A stretch of DNA of 64,000 nt, from contig JALJCO010007818.1 in the NCBI GenBank assembly GCA_023101725.1, forward strand, positions 186,001 to 250,000. Direction: 5' to 3'. A model generated the notes under the pieces. That model did no database searches, was not told where the DNA came from, and saw only the letters and a program-made list of their open reading frames with translations. The DNA comes from Atherinomorus stipes (taxonomy: Eukaryota > Chordata > Actinopteri > Atheriniformes > Atherinidae). Positions 11,717-21,554 of this stretch are shown in pieces (within the stretch, counting starts at the first letter, position 1; every line of letters starts with the position of its first letter). Position numbers and translations under genes: made by a program.

Positions 11717-11945
11717 TTCAACCCAAAAAACCACTGGTGGGATTAGCTTGGCCGTGTTGTTCGTTAAAGAGTGACCAATAACAAGCAAGCTGGTTGACCT
11801 TCAACAACTCCTGGTTAGGAGTGGGATGCCATCCTACAGCTTAATGTGACCAGCATGAAGAGGCCCCCGCTGTTGTGGCTACGCATGGGTCTGCCACACG
11901 TAACTGAAGTCCCTGACAGTGGAAATTAAGTGTAAATAGGCCAAT
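11717..11945 (+). mobile_element. Tc1-like transposase C-terminal remnant
   Basis: The plus-strand frame from about 11818 reads EWDAI...VTSMKR, recalling the C-terminal end of Tc1-like transposases (EWxxI...VxSMxRR). The surrounding DNA (AACAACTCCTGGTTAGGAG) matches a common teleost family. Stop codons and indels follow at once and the N-terminal part is absent. Confidence 0.5.
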
Positions 11946-12165
11946 ATGCATTATTTTTTTCCTTCTTATAGTACTTGGGAGAATTCAATCATGTATCCAC
12001 CAAAAAACTCAAAGAGTGGAGATTATTACAGCGGATTTTGCACATTTTTTTTTGGGGGGGGGGACTAGGGGTGTCACAGTATTGGTGATATCACCCTAAC
12101 GCTGTGGTCTTGTCACAGTATTATGCAGTGTCTTGAGGCAAAAATTGTAGTTTTCGATCTGCTCT
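11946..12165. other. Possible degenerate hAT start
   Basis: CTAGGGGTGTCACAGTATTG near 12064 resembles a hAT terminus. No paired end or TSD was found. Confidence 0.3.
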
Positions 12166-12173
12166 TTGTGCAG

Positions 12174-12539
12174 TAGGGCTGCCACAAACCATTATTTAGA
12201 TAATCGACTAGTCATCGATTATTTTGTTGATTAGTTGACTAATCGAATCAAACGAAAACTGTCGCATATTTACAGTACCTGTCAAAAGTTTGGACACTTT
12301 CTCATTGAATCTAATGGAAAAACGTGTCCAAACTTTTTGACTGCTAATGTGTGTGTTAATTTATGTCAATATACAATTCAAGAAAAGCTGAGCAGAAAGA
12401 AAGGCAGCGGAAGGTACAGCGGCAATTTTAGAGGAAAAACAACGCTTATAAACAATAAACGATTAGTCTATTATGAAATTAGTTGACTATTTTGATTGTC
12501 AACAATTAGTCGATTAGTCGACTAATGGTGGCAGCCCTA
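12174..12539. mobile_element. hAT MITE containing a nested Tc1-type MITE
   Basis: The 366-bp element runs from TAGGGCTGCCAC to GTGGCAGCCCTA, 12-bp perfect TIRs. The flanks are TTGTGCAG at 12166-12173 and CTGTGCAG at 12540-12547, 7 of 8 identical. Repeated CGATTAGT and GACTAATCG words lie inside each end. It is non-coding and interrupted by a 72-bp insertion. Confidence 0.9.
12273..12344. mobile_element. 72-bp Tc1/mariner MITE nested in hAT MITE
   Basis: The ends are CAGTACCTGTCAAAAGTTTG and an imperfect reverse complement ending CAAACTTTTTGACTGC. TA flanks both sides at 12271-12272 and 12345-12346, the Tc1/mariner target. It is essentially two inverted repeats with a short spacer. Confidence 0.85.
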
Positions 12540-12547
12540 CTGTGCAG

Positions 12548-13810
12548 CATAACACGCTAAACTACATATACCATGATCCTCTGCAGCCAGAGCGCTCTTT
12601 TCAACCAATGGTTTAATTTAGAAGTATTTCCAATGCGTCTTGAACAAAAATCTCCTTTTTAGAAGCCATTTATATGGTGCTAGTGGACTTCTCATACTGA
12701 CAGCTTCTAGAGTTTCGGTTGCTAGGCATTATGCTGACACGTGGGAAAAAAAATACACTGTAAATGATAGAGCCGTCAACATAGCAGCTGTGGTAGTTAG
12801 AGGAAGAAATGCATCAATCTTTTTTTTTTTACTTTACTTTTTAAAAATAGAGACACAGGAGTAAACAAGCTGCCGTGAGGATGACAGTTTTAATAAGCCA
12901 GAGTTATGACAGGTTAGACTTTTAAAACCGTCAAATTGACGGCCCTGGGAGTTCTAGTGTTACACACCAATGTGTGGTAGTTCATTACATGTGTGATTCA
13001 ATATGCTGCTCAGTGTCTTCTGCAGAGTTAAAGGTCAAAGCCACTTATGAGAAGTCACTTCCAATAAAACATTAAACCAATTATTAAAACAAAATGACCT
13101 TAACCTTCGACGAAAACGTTCAGCTCAGACCCAGTAAATTAAAAGCAAGGTAGGGATTTCCATTTATACGGGATATAAGTAACCCAAATAACAGGCTGAA
13201 AGGAAACACAAAGACAAATGAATGTTTCTGATATCTACTTTAGTGATTGTTCCACCCAGACCAGGAACAGCATTCTTTTATTTACAGAGCAATACGCAAC
13301 AGATTTTGTCATATTTGATGACTTTTTTCTCTTTGAGTAGACACTTTATTTGATCATAACCGCAAAATGATAAGAAAATTCTAAAAAAAAAAAATAAATT
13401 AAACAAATCACATCAAAAATGGGTTCTTCTAATTACTTCTGATCAAGGCAACCCTTAATTAACCCCACCCTTTCTACACTGGAAAAATTGGAGTATTATT
13501 TACTTAGAACGCCCTTGGTAAGTATTTACACGCAGAGATGCTGAGTGGATTTTACAAGCGTTGTTTTTAAGTATTTTACTCACATATATCAGTTATTACC
13601 ACAAGAATAACTAAGGTAATGTTTACTTGTATTCATCAACTCTGCCATTGAGCTTTACTTTGTCATGATAAATAAGTTCTAATTATTTAGTTTTCATCAA
13701 ATTGAAAATCCCACATAGAAACAAATAATATATGATAGTATTCTTTAATCACCACACTGGGGCAGACTAATAGACTAATCATTAGTCAGTTAAAGATAAT
13801 AAGGCAAAGG
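12548..13810. other. No recognised feature
   Basis: AT-rich sequence with a poly-A stretch near 13384. No gene or repeat boundary is supported. Confidence 0.3.
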
Positions 13811-13837
13811 TAGTAGTAGTAGTAGTAGTAGTAGTAG
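13811..13837. repeat. (TAG)n microsatellite
   Basis: Nine TAG units. Confidence 0.95.
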
Positions 13838-14034
13838 AAGAAGTGATAAGTATTTACACCATATTTTTTTTCCTTCCCCTTATTTATTGATCTTTTTTTT
13901 AATGGTATGTTGTCGCTCGCCTAATTTGATCATTTTTTTTGTATCTGTATTTTATGTGTTCTTGCACTACTATAGAGTTGTCTTTTAAATTTTGTTGTAC
14001 ATTGTGTACACTGACAATAAAGAATTCTATTTCT
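13838..14034. repeat. Retroelement 3' tail
   Basis: 'TTGTACATTGTGTACACTGA' followed by CAATAAAGAATTCTATTTCT is the typical 3' end of a fish non-LTR element. It provided the target for the L1 insertion that follows. Confidence 0.5.
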
Positions 14035-14721
14035 TATTATTTAAACTTTGTTTATTGGCTTTTTATATTGTAAACACATACAGCACAGTTAACAAAGCCG
14101 CAGACAGCGGTCACAACATATACAGGAAATAAATCAGGAAAGACAGAATCTTAGTATTACTACTAATAGTAAATAGTAATGAATGACTGAGAAAATAAGT
14201 TGAAGAAAATAAATATATAATACATCATAAAATAAAAATAAATAAAAGTACGCATTTTTTAGCCTGTTGCAGAGATCATGAGTCCATTAAGTAGTCATTT
14301 CAGTGTCCCTAGTTGGAAATTCTAAATTGAAGTAATTCAGAAATGGCTGCCAAGCCTTATAAAACCTCTGTGTTGCTCCCCTAATCGAGTATTTTAGTTT
14401 CTCAAGTTTTAAGTGTGCCATGACGTCCTCCACCCAGCGCTTGTGTGTAGGAGGTTTAGCTGATTTCCAGTTATATAGGATAAGGCGCCTGGCTAGTAGG
14501 GATGAAAAAGCGATGGCATCTGACTGTACCTCAGATGTTGCTACCTCAGCAGGGACCACACCAAACAATGCAATTTCAAAAGAGGGGTCCATCTTTTTGC
14601 CAGAAATATAAGAAAGTGTGTCAAAAACTGAGCCCCAAAACTGTAGCAACTTTGGGCATGCCCAAAACATATGACAGAGGGTGGCAGGAACCTGGCTGCA
14701 TCTAGAGCAGGCCGGGTCAAG
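14035..14721 (-). mobile_element. 5'-truncated LINE-1, ORF2 C-terminal end
   Basis: On the minus strand the frame reads CSRCSQVPATLCHMFWACPK, then a 127-codon open stretch (14287-14670) ending in RGATQRFYKAWQPFLNYF. This matches the cysteine-rich C-terminal region of teleost L1 ORF2, with its CxxC...HxFWxCPK box. The endonuclease and reverse transcriptase are missing. The copy is bounded by a 13-bp direct repeat, GAATTCTATTTCT, at 14022-14034 and 14722-14734. That is the target duplication expected of target-primed reverse transcription with 5' truncation. Confidence 0.9.
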
Positions 14722-14761
14722 GAATTCTATTTCTAATAATAATAATAATAATCATAATAAT

Positions 14762-15018
14762 TACGGCTGGTAAAAAAAATTGTACACTGAAATATCGCAA
14801 TATTTTTATATGCAGATTTCATAGAAAAATGCTATATTGATCTATTGTGCTAACGAAATCTTGCAAGATTTCATGGAAACCTGCGAGATTTTGTAACATA
14901 ACAAAAATTTTTTTTCATTAGTAAGAAAGATCGATACCATGTTTTTAAATATCAATATGATATAAGTATATGAAAATATTGCAATATATCTGTGTATCGA
15001 TATTTTTTCCCAGCCTTA
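14762..15018. mobile_element. hAT MITE of the ATCGCGATAT family
   Basis: A 257-bp element from TACGGCTGGTAAAAAAAA to TTTTTTCCCAGCCTTA. The flanking ATAATAAT at 14754-14761 and 15019-15026 fits an 8-bp hAT TSD, but it lies in an AAT microsatellite and is weak evidence alone. Inside are imperfect repeats of AAATCTTGCAAGATTT-type palindromes, shared with the elements at 16873, 32960 and 41692. Confidence 0.75.
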
Positions 15019-15129
15019 ATAATAATAATAAAATTGAAGATATGCAATGAAATGAAAAATACTTTTTTTTGTCCCAGAAGGGGAATTCAATATTGTAATA
15101 GTCTCTCTCTGTCTTTTTTTTTCTTTCCT

Positions 15130-15500
15130 GAACAAAATAACATTTATACAAAATAACAACACGACAATAATAATCAGTCAGTCTTGTTCTTCAGGGTCAT
15201 GCTGCTGGTAGGAATGAATTTCTGTATCTCTCCGTCCTACAGCGAACCTGACGCAGCCTCCCACTGAACACTGTTGAATCTTCACCGTGTTGTGGAGAGG
15301 GTGGGAAGAATCCTCCATCATCTTCATCAGCTTGTGCAGCATTCTTTTCTGAATGATCAGCTCCAGAGTTATCCCCAGCACAGAACCAGCTTTCTTGATC
15401 GGCTTGTTTAGTTTCTTCATGTCTCTGGTTCGGATGCTGCTGCCCCAGCAGATGCTGCAAAGCTGATTGCACTTTCCACAACAGACTTGTAGAAGATCTG
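15130..15500 (-). mobile_element. LINE C-terminal fragment
   Basis: Two overlapping minus-strand frames carry pieces of one protein. One gives CWGSSIRTRDMKKLNKPIKK followed by AGSVLGI; the other gives STVFSGRLRQVRCRTERY followed by RNSFLPAA. These are neighbouring blocks of the C-terminal end of a common teleost non-LTR ORF2, now separated by a frameshift near 15285. Upstream domains are absent. T-rich sequence at 15110-15125 may be the reverse of its tail. Confidence 0.75.
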
Positions 15501-15561
15501 CAACATCTCGGTCAATATACAGTAGATATAACAGCAATGCAAAAAGAAAAATCATAATCCT

Positions 15562-15584
15562 TTTATTTTATTTTATTTTATTTG
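15562..15584. repeat. (TTTTA)n repeat
   Basis: About four and a half TTTTA units. Confidence 0.85.
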
Positions 15585-15589
15585 ACATG

Positions 15590-16091
15590 TGCTTTTTCTC
15601 CCATTACTCATTTCATTTAGGGAATAAGTTTCCACTCCAGGATGTGCAGTAAAATCCAGTAAATCCAGTAAATCCAGTCCCACTTTGTTTTTGGATAATG
15701 TTCCAAATGAAGCTCACCCACAGTGTCAGATGGTGAGCTCAGCCTCCTCTTTGGTCCAGCCAGCTCTGCAGTCTCTCCGTCTCTGCGCTCCCACTGTAGC
15801 AGAAATATCTCCCCTCTTTATTTTTTACTGCAGGTGGGTGTTTTTGCTCTTTGTTAGAATGACACCTCACTCCAGCTCTGAGCCCCTGCACTGCTGCACT
15901 GTTGTGTGCTGTCAGACTGATGCATCTGCATCCATATGAGACCCCCCCCCCCCCAAAAAAAGCATTGGCTCGACTGTTATGAAGTATGTGAGAGCTGTTA
16001 CGAACAAAACAAATGGGGCTGTGGGGATGCGAGAGCTCCATATTCATGTTAATGCGATTTTTCTCCATTCTCCCTCCTTTCTGTTTCCTAC

Positions 16092-16094
<3 letters not shown>
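15590..16094. other. No recognised gene; poly-C/poly-A junction
   Basis: Thirteen C residues at 15942-15954 are followed by seven A. Long minus-strand frames across 15739-16419 come mostly from the neighbouring dinucleotide repeat. Confidence 0.4.
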
Positions 16095-16137
<43 letters not shown>

Positions 16138-16146
16138 CCCCCCCCC
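16095..16146. repeat. (GT)20 microsatellite plus C12
   Basis: Twenty pure GT units (16095-16134) followed by twelve C residues. Confidence 0.95.
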
Positions 16147-16232
16147 TCCTCCTTCCTCATCTGTGGTGGCAGAGGAAAACCTGTTGGGGTTTAGCTCCTG
16201 TAAAGTCGAGCATGTGAGAGCAGCCACCTGAG

Positions 16233-16250
16233 ACACACACACACACACAC
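16233..16250. repeat. (AC)9 microsatellite
   Basis: Nine AC units, about 90 bp from the GT repeat and inverted relative to it. Confidence 0.9.
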
Positions 16251-16864
16251 ATGCGCATGCATATTTTTCTAATGCAGTATCTGAATGCATTGTCTGACAT
16301 TGCCGCTGTCTCAACACTTCACACCATGGTATGTTATCACCACCATGGAGGCATGATGATGCAACACGTCTATGTTGACTGAACACGCACACACAGATAT
16401 GAAAGTGGACATTGGTCATTGTATCTCCTCCTGTAATGGTGCATTGACTGATAGATTAATCTGTGTTAATATCTCACTGTTTCTGGACTGTAACACCATA
16501 CAGGCTGAGGTCAGCCTGGTGGGTTGGCATGTTAAACTGTAACATGTTAAATACACACACTCATGATATCAATCAATATTGACAGATAGAGGAACATACT
16601 GTGTATGTTGTCATCTTCATCTGCAGGCCAGATGAGGTTGTAGAGAGCAACTTCCACACTGAGCATGTGCAGAATATCTTGATTGGTCTTATTTTACTGT
16701 CACAAGACTTTGATCAGAATAATTAATCCATTTCATCATCTCTTTCCTTCTCTCTTGCATTTCTTTTTTCCTATTTTGCAGTTTTTGGTTCATTTAGTTA
16801 AATAAAATGTTTAAAAGCGTAGTTGTGAGAATAAATGAATAAATTTACTGCCAACAGCAGGTTA
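16251..16864. other. No recognised feature
   Basis: No supported frame, TIR or TSD. Confidence 0.3.
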
Positions 16865-16872
16865 GTTCAGAT

Positions 16873-17610
16873 TAGGAGTGCACGATATAATCGGCCCTCT
16901 ATCAGTATCGGCCTATATCAGCCTTAAAACTGAGTATCTGACATCGGCCACCCCACCGATATTTATCCAATATTTATTCGATATTTAACCGATCGGCCTG
17001 ATCTTTCTAAAGTCTAAAAAAAAAACCAAACTACTTCTTCTTCTCCAAAAACGTCTTTTTTACAGACTTTAAAACTTCGAAACACTGAAATATTGCGATA
17101 TTTTCATATGTAGATATCATATTGACATTTAAAAATGTGGTATCACTATTGTACTAATGAAATCTTGCAATATTTCATCTTTCCCTTACGAGTTCCCGTA
17201 AGAACATGAAAATGTTCTGACATTTTCATATGTTGATATCATATTGACATTTAAAAACGCGGTATTGATCTATGCTGCAAACAAAATCTTGCGATATTTC
17301 ATTGTTATGAAATTTTGTGAGAATTCATGAAATATAGTGAGATTTTGTAACAGAACGATGAAATCTCGCGACATTTTGTAAGTAAAATACATCAATACCG
17401 TGTTTTTAAATATTGATTTAATATCGGCAAATGAAAATATCGCGATATTTTAGTGCATCAATATTTTTTCCCACCCCTATTTTTCAAAGTTTCGAAAACA
17501 CAAAACTATTATTTGAGATGACTGCTTTTTTTTCAGCTTTGATATCGGTGTCTATATTGGTTATCGGCCACATAAGTTTTAAAATATCGACATATCGGCT
17601 GTTGGCCCTA
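16873..17610 (+). mobile_element. Composite hAT MITE (one hAT MITE inside another)
   Basis: The outer element runs from TAGGAGTGCACGATATAATC to CATATCGGCTGTTGGCCCTA. It has an exact 8-bp TSD, GTTCAGAT, at 16865-16872 and 17611-17618. A second module (about 17078-17480) begins at CACTGAAATATTGCGATATT and ends TTTTTTCCCACCCCTA. It carries repeated AAATCTYGCRAGATTT palindromes and TCATATTGACATTTAAAAA blocks. The same two-module order occurs, inverted, at 32960-33526. No transposase. Confidence 0.85.
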
Positions 17611-17714
17611 GTTCAGATGTTGCTAACAGGATTCAGAAGATGTGTTCACAGAGTAAACTGCAGCTTTGCTTCACCCTCACAAGCTAAATGTATCTGAATG
17701 AAGGTCATTTAAAG

Positions 17715-18529
17715 TAGAGCTGAAGAATATGGCCTAAAATTCAATATCACGATATATTGAGCAGTTCACCTTGGTAATGATAAATGGATGATAACTGGTC
17801 ATAGACTGGTTGGGGGGGGGGGGGAGTCACATGACTACAGATGATACATGTAGTTCAGTGTCTTACAGGGACATGAGCACAGCCGACCTATAAACAGCCA
17901 AAACACACTTTTCAACACCTTAATTCTGCCCTAAATGTCACTTGATTTGGCTTCTAGTTGGTAGATAGATACAGTAAACACCCAGGAGGCAGTACGTTTT
18001 GTATGTGTATGAGAAGTACTGTAAAATTAAAATACAAACGTACAAATGTACATATTAATAAACTTAAATGAGTCAGATTATTATCAAAAATTTGAGCAAA
18101 TATTACTTTGTGTTCATGAAAAACACAGTGACATGTTTATTATTTAATTGCACACAAGACTATTGATTAGCATGAATGCTAACTTAACGTTGAAAAACCC
18201 ATAGACAAAGTTTCAAAACGTTTAACATAAACAACATTCCTTCAAACGTTTAACACCAAACACTGACATCAAATAAACTTCAGTCATCACTTTCAGACAT
18301 GTTCTTCAAGGTTATGTACAAAAACATGCAAAAATGATGAAAAAAAAACCCTGGCAGAATTGTCGCAGCATTAACTATGGCAAGTCTGGAGAGTAAAAAA
18401 GTCTCATTGCGGCAGTTCCACTGCGACTTTCTTAAAGGGGCAGCACACCGAAAATACGGACATGGGAAAATTATGTTGGTTATTGTAAAAGTTGATGTCG
18501 CTAAATTTTTTGTTTGTCGCCCAGCCCGA
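17715..18529. mobile_element. hAT-like element, degenerate
   Basis: An 815-bp stretch from TAGAGCTGAAGAATATGGCC to GTTTGTCGCCCAGCCCGA, ends that resemble the TAGGGCTG...CAGCCCTA hAT pattern with substitutions. The flanks ATTTAAAG (17707-17714) and ACTCAAAG (18530-18537) match at 6 of 8. It includes a G15 run near 17812 and an AT-rich interior without a transposase. Confidence 0.65.
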
Positions 18530-18537
18530 ACTCAAAG

Positions 18538-19108
18538 ACTGTATTATCTAACAAATCCATCTCCTAAATCATAAAGAAGAAGACATCTTGAAGCATAGGA
18601 AGCTGGTAAAACCTTTAACATTGTTACTCATTTATCTGTGTCAGAATTCAGGATAACTCGCACAAGAAAGCCGAGCAGATATGTGACGTCAGTCATCTGG
18701 ACTGAAGTTGGAACAAGAATCTGATCATTATTATACACTGGAAATAGAGATGTTGCCATTTCCATCCAGAAACTTAAAGCTATGAAACAACATCATGAGT
18801 GGTTGTGCATCAGAGCTGTTGTCATGTGTTGTTTCACACTCCTCACTGTGTTTGTGTTTTACAATAACTGGAAATTGCAGGACTGGAAAACCTTAAATAA
18901 GCACTTAAAGATTATTCCTGGATTCAGTGTGACAGATTTATTGTGGGTATTTCTTGGATTGCGGAGCCCCTAATTTAAATAATTTCAATGAGGAAAATGT
19001 GAGGAATGATTTTAACTTTAACAAAATCCTCAATCATCATTACTAACATCAGATCAACCTTCTAGTACCAGGGTGGACCTTTTTTTTTTCTTTCAGAACT
19101 GCCTCAAT
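18538..19108. other. No recognised feature
   Basis: No supported gene or repeat; a T9 run lies near 19080. Confidence 0.3.
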
Positions 19109-19334
19109 GGGCTTTATGCACAACTCCACAACTTCCAGAGCTTAAGCCAGCTACTTTGCCTCCCGTCTTTCATTACTGGACAAATTGATTAATCCAGGCG
19201 TGTTTAGCCATTGTCATCATGGTTCCTGAGGTCAGGCACACCTGGATTAAGCATATCGTCCAATAATCAAAGACAGGAGACAAAGGAGCTGGCTTAAGTT
19301 AGCAAGTAGTGGGTTTGTGCATAGAGCCCATTCG
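19109..19334. repeat. Foldback (long inverted repeat) element
   Basis: Two arms of about 85-95 bp are imperfect reverse complements, with about 40 bp between them. The best-matched part is GCCAGCTACTTTGCCTCC against GGAGACAAAGGAGCTGGC. Weaker pairing continues outward through AATGGGCTTTATGCACAA and TTGTGCATAGAGCCCATT. TTAA occurs inside both arms (19142-19145, 19294-19297), so it may be a true target site or just part of the arms. It truncates the Tc1 element to its right. Confidence 0.75.
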
Positions 19335-20753
19335 TGGTGTCATATATTCAACAACGTGTTGGAAACATTCTTCAGAAATTTTCTTCCATATTAACATGAT
19401 AGCACCACACAGTTGCCGCACATCCATAATGAGAATCTCCTGTTCCACCACATCCCAAAGCTGCTCTGTTGGATTGAGATCTGGTGACTGTTGAGGCCAT
19501 TGGAGTACAGTGAACTCATCGTCATGTTCAAGAAAGCAGTTGGAGATGATCTGAGCTTTGTGACATGGTGCAATATCCTGCTGGAAGTAGCCATCAAAGG
19601 ATGCTACACTGGTCATAAGTGATGACATGGTGAGCAACGATACTCAGGTAGACTTTGATGGTTAAATCATGCCAACCATGTTGGCATTTAGAGCCCTAAA
19701 GTGGGCCAAGAAAATCTCCTCCACACCAACAGCAACCTGGACTGTTGATCCAAGGCAAGATGGATCCATGCTTTCATGATCAGTCTTTTTTTTTTTAAGT
19801 CATCTGTACCCCTTATCCAGTTCAGGGCCGCGGGGGTTGCTGGAGCCTATCACAGCTATTATCAGGCGAGAGGCAGGTACACCCTGGACAGGTCGCCAGT
19901 CTATCGCAGGGCCTAACATGCATATCTTTGGATGGTGGGAGGAAGCCGGAGTACCTGGAGAGAACCCATGCATACACAGAGAAAACATGCAAACTCCACA
20001 CAGGAAGGCCTATGTTGGAATTGTTCTAACCCCCATCCCCAGCAGGGACTCGAACTAGCGACCCTCTTACTGTGAGGTTGCGGTGCTAACCACCACGCCA
20101 CTGTGCAGCCCACTTTGATGATGTTTCCACCAAATTCTGAGCCTAGCATCTGAATGTGGAGCTGAAATGGAGACTCATCATGTTTCTCCATCTTCTATTA
20201 TCCAGTTCTGGTGAGTCTGTGTGAATTGTAGCCTCAGTTTCCTGTTCTTAGCTATAGTGGGACCCGGTGTGGTCTTCTGCTGCTGTAGTCCAGCTGCTTC
20301 AAGGTTGGACGTGTTGTTTGTTCAGAGATGCTATCCTGCATATCTTGGTTGGAACCAGTGCTTATCTGACTTCCTGTTGTCTTTCTATCATCTCCAACCA
20401 GTCTGACCATTCTCCTCTGACATCAACAAAACATTCTGGTCCAGACAACTGCTGCTCACTGGATATTTCCTCTTCTTCAGACCTTCTCTGGAAACCGTAG
20501 AGATGGTTGTGTGTGAAAATCCCATTAGATCAGCAGTTTCTGAAACACTCAGACCAACAACCATGCCACGTTCAGTCTCTTAAATCTCATTTCTTCCTCA
20601 TTCTGATGCTCAGATTGAACTTCAGCAAGTCGTCTTGATCATGTCATGTCAATACTCTACATGTATTGACTTGCTACCATGTGATTGGCAGATTAAATAT
20701 TTGTGTTAACAAGCAGTTTATCAGGTGGGTACTGATAAAGTGGAGGATAAGTG
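19335..20753 (-). mobile_element. Tc1-like transposon, decayed, split by a SINE
   Basis: The minus-strand frame 19299-19637 reads DGYFQQDIAPCHKAQ, then WPQQSPDLNPTEQLWD. These are the second and third catalytic blocks of a DDE (D34D/E) Tc1-type transposase, with both the QD aspartate and a PxE-type glutamate visible. Upstream coding sequence continues on the other side of the SINE, at about 20113-20640, but is frameshifted. The 5' terminus lies near 20753 (CCACTTTATCAGTAC on the minus strand). The 3' terminus is missing because the foldback element replaces it. A second copy of this family is at 49455-50522. Confidence 0.85.
19781..20112 (-). mobile_element. tRNA-derived SINE with 10-bp TSD
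   Basis: Read on the minus strand, the head is GTGGCGTGGTGGTTAGCACC followed by GCTAGTTCGAGTCCC. These are the A-box and B-box regions of an RNA polymerase III promoter derived from a tRNA. The body, with GCATGTTTTCTCTGTGTATG and CTCCGGCTTCCTCCCACC, is that of a widespread teleost SINE-type repeat. A T run on the plus strand (19786-19796) is its A tail. The direct repeats are CTTTCATGAT (19771-19780) and CTTTGATGAT (20113-20122), 9 of 10 identical. It is inserted in the Tc1 coding region. Confidence 0.9.
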
Positions 20754-21101
20754 TATGTACATTTTACAATCTGGAGTCTTTTAAGGTTTATATCGTCATA
20801 AGCAAACCTAATTTTAGACAGACAAGTCATATTTGCTGTGTTTCCCTTTAAAGCTTGAGAGGGTGTCTGTGGGATCATTCTGTTACAGATTGAATTTAAT
20901 GTTTGCACACACGCAGGGTAAGTTGTAATCTGCTGGCCCTGCAGGTTATCTGTGGTGAGCACTGCAGGCAGGACGTATGGATGTGAGAGAAATCAGATGT
21001 GGAAGTCTATAAAATCATGTTTTCTTCCATCACTGAACACATACACAGTTGGATAATTGCTCCAGCTTTTCACCTGAACAGAGACTTGATCACAACTTAA
21101 G
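20754..21101. other. No recognised feature
   Basis: No supported frame or repeat. Confidence 0.3.
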
Positions 21102-21205
21102 TTTCACACTAGGGCTGGGACGATTCGTCGACGTAACCGATTACGTCGACGCAAAAAATACGTCGACGCAAAATATGCGTACCGATGCGTCGTCAGACAA
21201 AAACA

Positions 21206-21251
21206 AAGATGGCGGCGCCATGCGACTTCAGACGAAAACAAAGATGGCGGC
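21206..21251 (+). promoter_or_regulatory. Tandem pair of YY1-type motifs
   Basis: AAGATGGCGGC, the established YY1 consensus, occurs at 21206-21216 and 21241-21251, 35 bp apart. The two lie in an imperfect tandem duplication (CAGACAAAAACAAAG and CAGACGAAAACAAAG). Both are near the left end of the hAT element. Binding is inferred from the motif only. Confidence 0.5.
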
Positions 21252-21554
21252 GCGATCTCCGCGAGTGGCTCTTCCAAGTTTCCAAAGTGTAAGGCAGTGA
21301 AGGCCCACACTCGTTTATCGAAGGTATAACTATATATTAGGGATGGCGAATCCGAAGCCTAATGAGACATGAGACAACTTCCGTGAGATGGACGCCATGT
21401 CTTCAGACACGTCAGGCCTGTTTGAGACGGTCAGCATGAAGCACGAGCTCCATCTGCTGGCCGTGGGTGGAACTACAGCTGATGTCGGGAGCTGTCTCGT
21501 CTCTGACTGAATATAATTAAAGTCACGTTCTCAACCTCATATTAGTGTTTCATC

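Noticed and set aside
15739..16419. 226-codon minus-strand frame
   Set aside because: Carried through the (GT)20 repeat as THTH... and has no conserved part.
20040..20112. tRNA gene
   Set aside because: The A- and B-box sequences belong to a SINE; no cloverleaf can be drawn and the body continues as SINE.
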